This document shows positions 7,310 through 13,934 of a stretch of DNA of 16,379 nt, piece after piece. Where the stretch lies: positions 1 to 16,379 of the forward strand of contig CAYSBC010000043.1 of the NCBI GenBank assembly GCA_964429195.1, in the 5' to 3' direction. Origin of the DNA: JBBAFM01 sp041655415. Lineage in GTDB: Bacteria; Bacillota; Clostridia; Peptostreptococcales; JAAYPU01. A program made the position numbers and the translations under genes. The first letter of the stretch is position 1. Every line of letters begins with the position of its first letter. A model generated the notes under the pieces. It did no database searches. It was not told the origin of the DNA and saw only the letters and a program-made list of their open reading frames with translations.

Positions 7310-8485
7310 TTATCTTCCTACTAATAGAGATGTTCCTTGGCCACCGCCTATACATAAAGTAGCAAGCCCTGTTTTAGAATCTCTTTTCATCATTTCATGA
7401 ATCAGCGTAACAAGTATTCTTGCACCGGATGCCCCGATTGGGTGACCGATAGCTATCGCTCCACCGTTAACGTTAACGATTGAAGAATCTAGCCCCAAAT
7501 CTCTTACTACAGCTATTGATTGGGTAGCAAAAGCTTCGTTAGCTTCAACTAAGTCAATATCAGCAACTGTTAAGTTTGCTTTATCCAGCATCTTTTTAGT
7601 AGCCGGAACAGGTCCGTATCCCATGATGCTTGGATCAACACCTGCAGATCCGTAAGCTTTTACTGTGCAAAGTATATTTAATCCTAATTCTTCAGCTTTT
7701 TCTCTTGACATAACAATCACAGCTGCCGCTCCGTCGTTAATACCAGATGCGTTAGCTGCAGTAACTACGCCATCTTTCTTAAATGCAGGTTTTAATTTAG
7801 CAATGCCTTCTACTGTTGCTCCAAACTTAGGATACTCATCTGTGTCAACAACCGTTGTGCCTTTTTTAGTAGTGATTTCCACGGGAACGATTTCATCTTT
7901 AAATCTTCCGCTTTTTACTGCTGCTTCAGCTTTGTTTTGAGAAGCAACTGCAAATGCATCTACTTCTTCACGAGTGATTTTCCATTGTTCAGCTATGTTT
8001 TCAGCTGTTATTCCCATATGGTATTGGTTGAATGCATCTGTAAGCCCGTCATATACCATAGCATCTACCATTTTAACATCGCCCATTCTTGCTCCCCATC
8101 TAGCTTGTCGTACCACATAAGGTGCTTGGCTCATGCTTTCTGTCCCACCTGTTACGATGCAATCTGCATCTCCTGCTTTTATAATTTGTGCGGCAAGGCT
8201 AACTGTTCGGAGTCCGGAACCGCAAACCTTGTTAAGTGTTAAAGAAGGTGTTTCCTTAGGTATGCCTGATAATATAGCTACTTGTCTAGCAACGTTTTGG
8301 CCTAAACCAGCTTGAATAACATTTCCAAATATAATTTCATCAATTATATCTTCTTTGATTCCAGCTCTTTTTATGGCTTCCTTTACAGCTATAACACCTA
8401 AATCTACAGCTGATAATGCAGAAAGTGATCCTGCAAATGACCCTACCGGTGTCCTAACAGCACTGACTATTACAGCCTCTCTCAT
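7310..8485 (-). CDS. thlA: Acetyl-CoA acetyltransferase (thiolase)
   Basis: Condenses two acetyl-CoA to acetoacetyl-CoA, or the reverse, in the cytoplasm. In clostridia this feeds butyrate/butanol or beta-hydroxybutyrate pathways. The 391-residue protein has all thiolase residues at canonical positions: Cys88 in NKVCGSGLRTV (acyl acceptor), His348 in GGAIAIGHPIGASGAR and Cys378 in CIGGGQGTS. It also has NEAFATQ. It closely resembles Clostridium acetobutylicum ThlA as I remember that sequence, in which Cys88-Cys378 can form a redox-sensitive disulfide. I chose the ATG at 8485..8483 because AAGGAGG lies nine bases upstream. An in-frame ATG at 8527 has no ribosome binding site and would add a non-family N terminus. 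No partner genes (hbd, crt, bcd) are in view, so the pathway is not determined. No clear promoter was found in the 116 bases before it, and no terminator follows cheD. Confidence 0.93.
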   Translation of the reverse strand: MREAVIVSAVRTPVGSFAGSLSALSAVDLGVIAVKEAIKRAGIKEDIIDEIIFGNVIQAGLGQNVARQVAILSGIPKETPSLTLNKVCGSGLRTVSLAAQIIKAGDADCIVTGGTESMSQAPYVVRQARWGARMGDVKMVDAMVYDGLTDAFNQYHMGITAENIAEQWKITREEVDAFAVASQNKAEAAVKSGRFKDEIVPVEITTKKGTTVVDTDEYPKFGATVEGIAKLKPAFKKDGVVTAANASGINDGAAAVIVMSREKAEELGLNILCTVKAYGSAGVDPSIMGYGPVPATKKMLDKANLTVADIDLVEANEAFATQSIAVVRDLGLDSSIVNVNGGAIAIGHPIGASGARILVTLIHEMMKRDSKTGLATLCIGGGQGTSLLVGR

Positions 8486-8601
8486 AATTACTTTCCTCCT
8501 TAAATTTTTAATATCTTTAATTATCATATAATAAATGTCACAATACCTAGCATCCTCACATGAAGTATTATGCCATTATATAGAACATTATCCGTGTAAA
8601 G

Positions 8602-9087
8602 CTAGATTTCAATCACACCTTTTGAAATACTCTTTACCCTTAATACTCCGGTATTGGAGAAAAATTCTATTGTACGGCCATAATCTGAACCTATGTCTTC
8701 TGCAACTAATTGAATATTCAAAGTCTCTAAAATTTTCTTTGTGGCCAAAATATTTCTCTTGCCAATATGAAATGTCTTATTTTGAGACTTAACTTCAAAC
8801 ATTTGAGCCCCACCGGCAATTTTGGCTATAAGCCTATGCCTGTTTGCTCCAATCAATTCCATTTTATTTATTAATTCTATAATAGCGGTGTCTGCAAATT
8901 TTGCCTTATTATGGCTATCTTTAGATTCAGCACTAAAAGGAAGCATGACATGTGCCAGTCCTGCAATTCTAGAGACACTATCATATAAGCAAATCCCTAT
9001 GCAAGAACCTAATGCATAAGTTACTAAAATTTCCGAATCCTTTGCTACATTAAGATCTGCAATACCTATTATAATTGGATCGCTCAT
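8602..9087 (-). CDS. cheD: Chemoreceptor glutamine deamidase CheD
   Basis: CheD deamidates specific glutamines on chemoreceptors and, in Bacillus-type systems, forms an adaptation complex with CheC. The 161-residue protein contains the papain-like active site. Cys29 is in LGSCIGICLYD, His46 in GLAHVMLP, and Thr23 is six residues before the Cys. These have the same spacing as Cys27, His44 and Thr21 of Thermotoga CheD. It also has AKIAGGAQMF, IGKRN and EDIGSDYGRT. The ATG has AAAGGAG eight bases upstream, and a near-consensus promoter lies just ahead. No other chemotaxis gene is present in the window, so it stands apart from any che operon visible here. Confidence 0.95.
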   Translation of the reverse strand: MSDPIIIGIADLNVAKDSEILVTYALGSCIGICLYDSVSRIAGLAHVMLPFSAESKDSHNKAKFADTAIIELINKMELIGANRHRLIAKIAGGAQMFEVKSQNKTFHIGKRNILATKKILETLNIQLVAEDIGSDYGRTIEFFSNTGVLRVKSISKGVIEI

Positions 9088-9120
9088 ATATTAACTCCTT
9101 TTAAAATATTACCAAATTTA

Positions 9121-9149
9121 ATTATAGCACCAATGTCTAATCATTTCAA
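9121..9149 (-). promoter_or_regulatory. Sigma-A promoter of cheD with extended -10
   Basis: On the minus strand TTGAAA (9149..9144) and TATAAT (9126..9121) are 17 bases apart. TGC directly precedes the -10, giving an extended -10 element. The expected transcript start is about 27 bases before the cheD ATG. There is no match to the flagellar sigma-D consensus, so expression looks vegetative. Confidence 0.85.
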
Positions 9150-9183
9150 TCCTCATCCGGCAAGGAGATTTTAAAGGTAGCCC

Positions 9184-9246
9184 GGGGACGGGGAGTAAAT
9201 ATGAGATAAATGAACTTTTGGAGTGAGCTTCAATCCCCCCATCCCC
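9184..9246 (-). repeat. Long G/C-rich inverted repeat between the radical SAM gene and cheD
   Basis: On the minus strand GGGGATGGGG (9246..9237) can pair with CCCCGTCCCC (9193..9184): nine Watson-Crick pairs plus one G-U, around a 43-base loop. The G-U is possible only in the minus-strand transcript; the plus strand would have an A-C mismatch. A second, competing pairing joins GGAGTA (9256..9251) with TACTCC (9197..9192). No T-run follows, so it is not a standard terminator. It may still be the 3' end structure of the gat operon, or a copy of an interspersed repeat. Confidence 0.55.
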
Positions 9247-9269
9247 ATGATACTCCTTATCCTAATAAT

Positions 9270-10295
9270 CTATAGAAGTAATGCCTCAAAATGATTATCT
9301 TTGATGGAAGGATCCACCTTGTATTCAAACTGTATCTCTTTATATTTGGCTTCAAAGTATTGCTTATTCGATTTTCTATGGCCGATGATGTTGGAGGAGT
9401 TTTTCTCATTGGTATAGAAAATAATTTTCTTACAGTGGGTTAAATCAGAGCCTTCCAAGTATTCCTCTATTTTTTCTTTGAAGAGCTCAGCCTCAACCAT
9501 TTGCCTAAAGGCAGGATGATAATCTCCTGCAACAATAGCGTTTTCTTCATTAATCAAGTCACTGCTTTTAAGCCCCACCCTTATCACCTTGATATCCTTA
9601 TTTACTAGAAGCTTATAGACATCCTTGGTTGTTTTTAATATCTCTTCCCTGCTGAAAGGCTTATATTCTCCCGAAAAATACATTTGGGCCAGGGCTGTAT
9701 TGCGCAGGGTTATAGTCGGATAAATTCTTGTCATATCAGGCTTTAATTTTATGGTTTCTTCAGCAGATTCTATGGCCCTTTCATAGGTATCGCCCGGAAG
9801 TCCAATCATCAGTTGTATCCCCAATTTAAAACCATAGTCTTTAATCATGGCGGCGCTGTCTCTTATATCCTGACTTATATGCCCCCTGTTGGATAAACTT
9901 AGAACCTCATCATGAAAGGATTGGGCTCCTAGCTCAATTGTATCAACGCCATACCTTTTTAGGTTTTCTAATATTTCTTTCCCAATGTAATCGGGTCTCG
10001 TCGATAGTCTTATTTCATGTATCATTCCTCTATCTTTATATTCCTTCGCTATCTTCAGATAAAGGTTTTGTTCTTCCATGGGCATGCCTGTAAAGCTTCC
10101 CCCGAAAAAAGCAATCTCAATCACCTTGACCTTTCCCCGGGAAAGAGTGCTCATATACTTTTCAATTGTTTCAATCATTTCCTCTTTTAAAGCGGGTTCC
10201 ATCTTAGCCGTAATTTCTTTTTGATTGCAAAAAACGCAATCATTAGGGCAACCCCTATGGGGTAAAAAGATAGGAATAATCGCATGCTCTTTCAC
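9270..10295 (-). CDS. Elp3-like radical SAM protein (no acetyltransferase domain)
   Basis: The 341-residue protein has the radical SAM cluster motif RGCPNDCVFCNQ near the N terminus (Cys16, Cys20, Cys23; CX3CX2C). The SAM-binding segment FFGGSFTGMP follows (about 64-73). The family pattern ELGAQSFHDEVL, then IQLMIGLPGDTYE, then RIYPTITLRNTALA is that of Elp3/COG1243-type enzymes. The C-terminal 100 residues do not look like the GNAT acetyltransferase of full Elp3. Its substrate is unknown to me. Elp3 relatives act on wobble uridines of tRNA, which would be suggestive downstream of gat genes, but that is inference. The start is GTG at 10295..10293 with AAAGGA ten bases upstream. It lies 20 bases after the DUF6873-type gene and is the last gene of the operon. 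Confidence 0.85.
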   Translation of the reverse strand: MKEHAIIPIFLPHRGCPNDCVFCNQKEITAKMEPALKEEMIETIEKYMSTLSRGKVKVIEIAFFGGSFTGMPMEEQNLYLKIAKEYKDRGMIHEIRLSTRPDYIGKEILENLKRYGVDTIELGAQSFHDEVLSLSNRGHISQDIRDSAAMIKDYGFKLGIQLMIGLPGDTYERAIESAEETIKLKPDMTRIYPTITLRNTALAQMYFSGEYKPFSREEILKTTKDVYKLLVNKDIKVIRVGLKSSDLINEENAIVAGDYHPAFRQMVEAELFKEKIEEYLEGSDLTHCKKIIFYTNEKNSSNIIGHRKSNKQYFEAKYKEIQFEYKVDPSIKDNHFEALLL

Positions 10296-10315
10296 CGGTC
10301 ATTCATCCTTTTCTT

Positions 10316-11017
10316 CTATATTTCCATAATCGATCCAATATCCTCCAGCGGATAATCTTCAAAATATTTGACTTCTATTCCTCGAGCTTCAATAAAATTC
10401 TTGATAGCGTAAAAATCCTGATGGTCTTTTAAATTACCGTTAAACAGTATTTCATTGCCCACCTTACCCGAGGCCCCGCCGATAAATCCATACTCAAATC
10501 CGGGTAACTTCACCTGACCCTTTCCAATTAGAAGTATATCGATTCCGCGGGGCCGCAGGGCTTTGGCAATGCCTGTATCGGAGGTTATAATAGAATTGTC
10601 GTCCACTATGACAGTGTTACACTTCGTGTAGCCCTGCTTTACGTTGATGACTTGCATCTCATTTTTCTTGACCACTTCTAATATTTTTTCATCTGTATAT
10701 TTTTGAGAATGGATGAAAAAAGATCCTAAGGCTACAGCATTGTATTTTATGGTCCCGGGATACTTGTTTTCCAGTACGGACTTTCCAATATGGTAATTCG
10801 CATCTTCCTTTCCAAGCTTTTCTTTTATGAGTTGATACTGACTTTCTTCAATAATAATCTCTTGTTTAACCTTGCACACATAGATATCAGGATGAGAGGC
10901 TATGGCCCCATAGACATTTCCTGTTTTTTTTATTGGGATAACGTGAAATCCCTTGCTTGATAAGTATTCTTTAAGACGTTTATTGGCCTCTTCCGATAAA
11001 AATACTTTCTTTCTCAT
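10316..11017 (-). CDS. DUF6873-type protein (GME-fold-like, function unknown)
   Basis: A 233-residue soluble protein with no signal peptide. It resembles clostridial proteins classed as DUF6873, a guanidino-group-modifying-enzyme-like fold. Recognisable segments are YTKCNTVIVDDNSIITSDTG (about 129-148), IDILLIGKGQVKLPG, and FIGGASGKVGNEILFNGNL followed by an acidic/His segment KDHQDFY. I cannot assign a reaction. The GGASG...N...NG pattern and internal Cys/Asp/His residues are compatible with an amidinotransferase/deiminase-like enzyme, or with a non-catalytic relative. I chose the second ATG (11017..11015) because AGAGG lies six bases before it; the ATG two codons earlier overlaps that site. 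It lies 13 bases after gatB and 20 before the radical SAM gene, so it belongs to the gat operon. Confidence 0.72.
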   Translation of the reverse strand: MRKKVFLSEEANKRLKEYLSSKGFHVIPIKKTGNVYGAIASHPDIYVCKVKQEIIIEESQYQLIKEKLGKEDANYHIGKSVLENKYPGTIKYNAVALGSFFIHSQKYTDEKILEVVKKNEMQVINVKQGYTKCNTVIVDDNSIITSDTGIAKALRPRGIDILLIGKGQVKLPGFEYGFIGGASGKVGNEILFNGNLKDHQDFYAIKNFIEARGIEVKYFEDYPLEDIGSIMEI

Positions 11018-11030
11018 AACCATCCTCTAA

Positions 11031-12467
11031 TTATTTATCCAATAAATCCTTGAGCAGGGTAATGACCATTTGAGGGTTAGCCTTTCCTTTAGTCTCTCTC
11101 ATGACTTGCCCAATCAGTGCTGTCAAAGCTTTTTCTTTACCATCCTTATAATCTGCGACAGATTGGGTGTTGTTCTCAATCACCTTTTTAGCCACATCGA
11201 TAAGAATGCTATCATCACTAATCTGCTCTAATCCTTGTTCTTTAATGATGTCGCTAGGTCTTTTGTCCGTTTTCCACATTTCCTCAATAATTTTTTTACT
11301 AATACCTATATTGATGGTATTGTCTTCTATTTTTTGGACCAACTCAACTAGGTTTTCCGAGGAAATAGGTATCCGATTATTGTCATCACCTTCAAGGGCA
11401 AGCAATCTGAAAAAATCCGTCATGATAAAGTTAGCCACCATTTTAGCATTAGAGCACTTCTCAACTGTCTTTTCAAAGTAATCTGCTATTTCTCTTGAAG
11501 AAACCAATTGTTCCGCATCATAAGGGGACAGATTATATTTTTCAATATAAACCTTTTTCCTGGTATCCGGAAGCTCAGGTAATTGACTGGCTATTTCCCT
11601 AATTTTTTCATCGGTTATGACAATAGGCATCAAGTCGGGATCGGGGAAATAACGATAATCCTCAGCATCCTCTTTCGTTCTCATGGAAAATGATTTTTGC
11701 TTATCCTGATCCCATCGCCTTGTCTCCTGGACAAGCTTTCCACCGGCTTTTAATGTTTTAATTTGTCTTGTGGCTTCGCTTTCAATAGCCCTAGCGATAG
11801 CATTGAAGGAGTTGAGGTTTTTTGTTTCTGTACGGGTTCCCAGTTCCTTCTCTCCAAACTTTCTGACAGAGAGGTTAACATCACACCGGAAAGACCCTTC
11901 GTTCATTTTACAATCCGAAACATCCGCATAGAGCAAGATGGCTCTTAGCTTTTGCAAATAAGCCCTGACTTCTTCTGCCGAACGCATATCCGGTTCAGAT
12001 ACAATCTCAATGAGTGGCATACCACCTCTGTTGCAATCCACCAAGGTTCCTTCTTCCCCTTTATGAATAAGCTTTCCTGCATCTTCTTCAATATGAATTC
12101 GTGTTATACGAATCCTCCTGCTCTTTCCTTCTGCTTCAACATCGATATAGCCCTCATAGCAAAGGGGTAAATCCAATTGGGAAACTTGATAGGCCTTAGG
12201 TAGATCCGGATAAAAATAATTCTTTCGGTCTTGCTTTCCTCTAGCCGTTATTTTGCAATTTGTAGCCAACCCTGCCTTAATTGCATAATCTACAACTTTA
12301 CCATTTAACACAGGAAGCGTTCCCGGAAAGCCCATGCAAATCGGACAACACTGTGTATTAGGTTCTGCTCCAAATTCTGTGCTACAGCCACAAAATATTT
12401 TAGTTTTTGTTTTTAACTCTACGTGAACCTCTAATCCAATAACGACTTCATAATCTTTATCAAACAT
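11031..12467 (-). CDS. gatB: Asp-tRNA(Asn)/Glu-tRNA(Gln) amidotransferase subunit B (GatB)
   Basis: GatB binds the mischarged tRNA and phosphorylates its side-chain carboxyl before amidation. The 478-residue product starts EVVIGLEVHVELKTKTKIFC. It has the Cys cluster FCGCSTEFG...CCPICMG (zinc-type site), GFPGTLPVLN, the kinase-like segment NRGGMPLIEIVSEPDM and RCDVNLSVR. The C-terminal third (about 330-478) is the YqeY-like tRNA-binding tail, including ANFIMTDFFRLL. I chose the ATG at 12467..12465, with GGAGG eight bases upstream; it overlaps the gatA stop by eight bases, implying translational coupling. An in-frame upstream start (12509) would lie deep inside gatA. Length is normal for GatB. 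Confidence 0.97.
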   Translation of the reverse strand: MFDKDYEVVIGLEVHVELKTKTKIFCGCSTEFGAEPNTQCCPICMGFPGTLPVLNGKVVDYAIKAGLATNCKITARGKQDRKNYFYPDLPKAYQVSQLDLPLCYEGYIDVEAEGKSRRIRITRIHIEEDAGKLIHKGEEGTLVDCNRGGMPLIEIVSEPDMRSAEEVRAYLQKLRAILLYADVSDCKMNEGSFRCDVNLSVRKFGEKELGTRTETKNLNSFNAIARAIESEATRQIKTLKAGGKLVQETRRWDQDKQKSFSMRTKEDAEDYRYFPDPDLMPIVITDEKIREIASQLPELPDTRKKVYIEKYNLSPYDAEQLVSSREIADYFEKTVEKCSNAKMVANFIMTDFFRLLALEGDDNNRIPISSENLVELVQKIEDNTINIGISKKIIEEMWKTDKRPSDIIKEQGLEQISDDSILIDVAKKVIENNTQSVADYKDGKEKALTALIGQVMRETKGKANPQMVITLLKDLLDK

Positions 12468-13917
12468 GGAGTTTACCTCCTTCTTCTTTATATTCCTGTT
12501 CATAAGCATAGGCTGCTTTTAACAAAGTCTTTTCACTGAAGCCTTTACCAATAAGCTGCATCCCGATAGGAAGTCCCTTACTATCCCATCCGCAATTAAT
12601 GGCTATGGCCGGTAAACCGGCTATATTCACAGGAACAGTGTAAATATCGCCCATATAGCTTTCAACAGGGTTGGTCATCTCGCCTATTTTATAGGCCGTA
12701 GTAGGGGCTACAGGTCCTACTATAAAATCATAGTTCTCGAATACCTTTTCGAAATCTCTCCTCACCAAGGTTCTCACCTGCTGAGCCTTTTTATAATAAG
12801 CATCATAATATCCGGAGCTAAGGGCATAGGTTCCTAGAAGGATACGTCTTTTGACTTCCTTTCCAAACCCTTCATTTCTTGTTTCTTTATAAAGCTCCAA
12901 TAAATTTTCATAATTTTCACTTCTGAACCCGTATTTTATACCATCAAACCTAGCTAAGTTAGATGAAGCCTCTGCTGAAGATATGATGTAATAGGCAGGG
13001 AGTGCATAATCCAGGCTGGTCATGCTTACCTCGTCCACTGTCGCTCCAAGCTTTCTGAAATTTTCTGCAGCTTTCATGAGACTTTGCTTTACTTCACTGT
13101 TTAAGCCTTCGCCATAATGTTCCTTGACGATAGCGATTTTCATGCCCTTTATATCTGAATCTAAACCTTCTTCATAATTTCCATATTCGACTGGGGCAGA
13201 TGTGGAATCTTTCCTGTCATGTCCGACTATTTTATTCATGACAATGGCCATATCCCTGACATCCTTCGTAAGAGGTCCAATTTGATCCAAGGATGAGGCA
13301 AAGGCAATCAGACCATACCTGGAAACAGCCCCATAAGTAGGTTTCATGCCCACGACACCGCAAAAGGAGGCCGGTTGACGAATAGATCCCCCTGTATCGG
13401 AACCTAATGAAAATACAGCTTCATGGGCAGCAATACAGGCAGCGGACCCTCCTGAGCTTCCTCCGGGAACCCTTTCCAAATCCCAAGGGTTTCTCGTTTT
13501 TTTGAAGAAGGAGCTTTCAGTCGATCCCCCCATAGCAAACTCATCCATATTCAGTTTGCCTAAAAGAACGATGTCTTCCCCATGGAGTTTTTCCATGACT
13601 GTCGCATCATAGGGTGGTGAAAAATTTCCTAATATTTTAGACCCGCAGGTGGTTAGAAGACCTTTCGTACACATATTGTCTTTTATAGCAACAGGTATCC
13701 CTGCTAAATCCCCAAGGAGCTCTCCCGCCATTCTTTTTTGGTCGATCTCTCGTGCTTTTTCAAGGGCCTTTTTATCACATAGGGTAAGATAAGCTCCTAG
13801 CTTTTCATCAAGAGCCGCTATTCTGTCCAAAAAACATTGCGTTACTTCTTCACTGGAGATTTCTTTTTTGTCCATCTTCCCTTTTAATTCATGCAGCGTT
13901 AATCTATATAAACTCAA
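12460..13917 (-). CDS. gatA: Asp-tRNA(Asn)/Glu-tRNA(Gln) amidotransferase subunit A (GatA)
   Basis: GatA is the glutaminase subunit. It releases ammonia from glutamine and passes it to GatB. The 485-residue amidase-signature protein has the full Ser-cisSer-Lys triad at the standard positions: Lys79 in IPVAIKDN, Ser154 in RVPGGSSGGSAA and Ser178 in SDTGGSIRQPAS. The start is TTG at 13917..13915 with GGAGG eight bases upstream, giving the family-typical MSLYRLTLHEL. It begins 17 bases after the aspS-gatC fusion and overlaps gatB. No separate gatC lies in the gap, so the GatC unit must come from the fusion protein or from elsewhere in the genome. Confidence 0.97.
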   Translation of the reverse strand: MSLYRLTLHELKGKMDKKEISSEEVTQCFLDRIAALDEKLGAYLTLCDKKALEKAREIDQKRMAGELLGDLAGIPVAIKDNMCTKGLLTTCGSKILGNFSPPYDATVMEKLHGEDIVLLGKLNMDEFAMGGSTESSFFKKTRNPWDLERVPGGSSGGSAACIAAHEAVFSLGSDTGGSIRQPASFCGVVGMKPTYGAVSRYGLIAFASSLDQIGPLTKDVRDMAIVMNKIVGHDRKDSTSAPVEYGNYEEGLDSDIKGMKIAIVKEHYGEGLNSEVKQSLMKAAENFRKLGATVDEVSMTSLDYALPAYYIISSAEASSNLARFDGIKYGFRSENYENLLELYKETRNEGFGKEVKRRILLGTYALSSGYYDAYYKKAQQVRTLVRRDFEKVFENYDFIVGPVAPTTAYKIGEMTNPVESYMGDIYTVPVNIAGLPAIAINCGWDSKGLPIGMQLIGKGFSEKTLLKAAYAYEQEYKEEGGKLHV

Positions 13918-13934
13918 AATTAATTCCTCCCTTC

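Noticed and set aside
8483..8527. Longer thiolase starting at 8527
   Set aside because: The extra 14 residues are not part of the thiolase family. The ATG at 8485 has a perfect AAGGAGG and gives the typical 391 residues.
8521..8560. Possible Rex operator before the thiolase gene (TTGTGACATTTATTA)
   Set aside because: Only one half-site resembles the Rex box; the inverted second half is missing.
9184..9246. G-quadruplex at the G-rich arms
   Set aside because: Each strand carries only two adjacent runs of four or more G; a simple inverted-repeat hairpin explains the pattern better.
9270..10295. Full Elp3 tRNA acetyltransferase
   Set aside because: The protein has the radical SAM half only; length and C terminus do not fit a GNAT domain.
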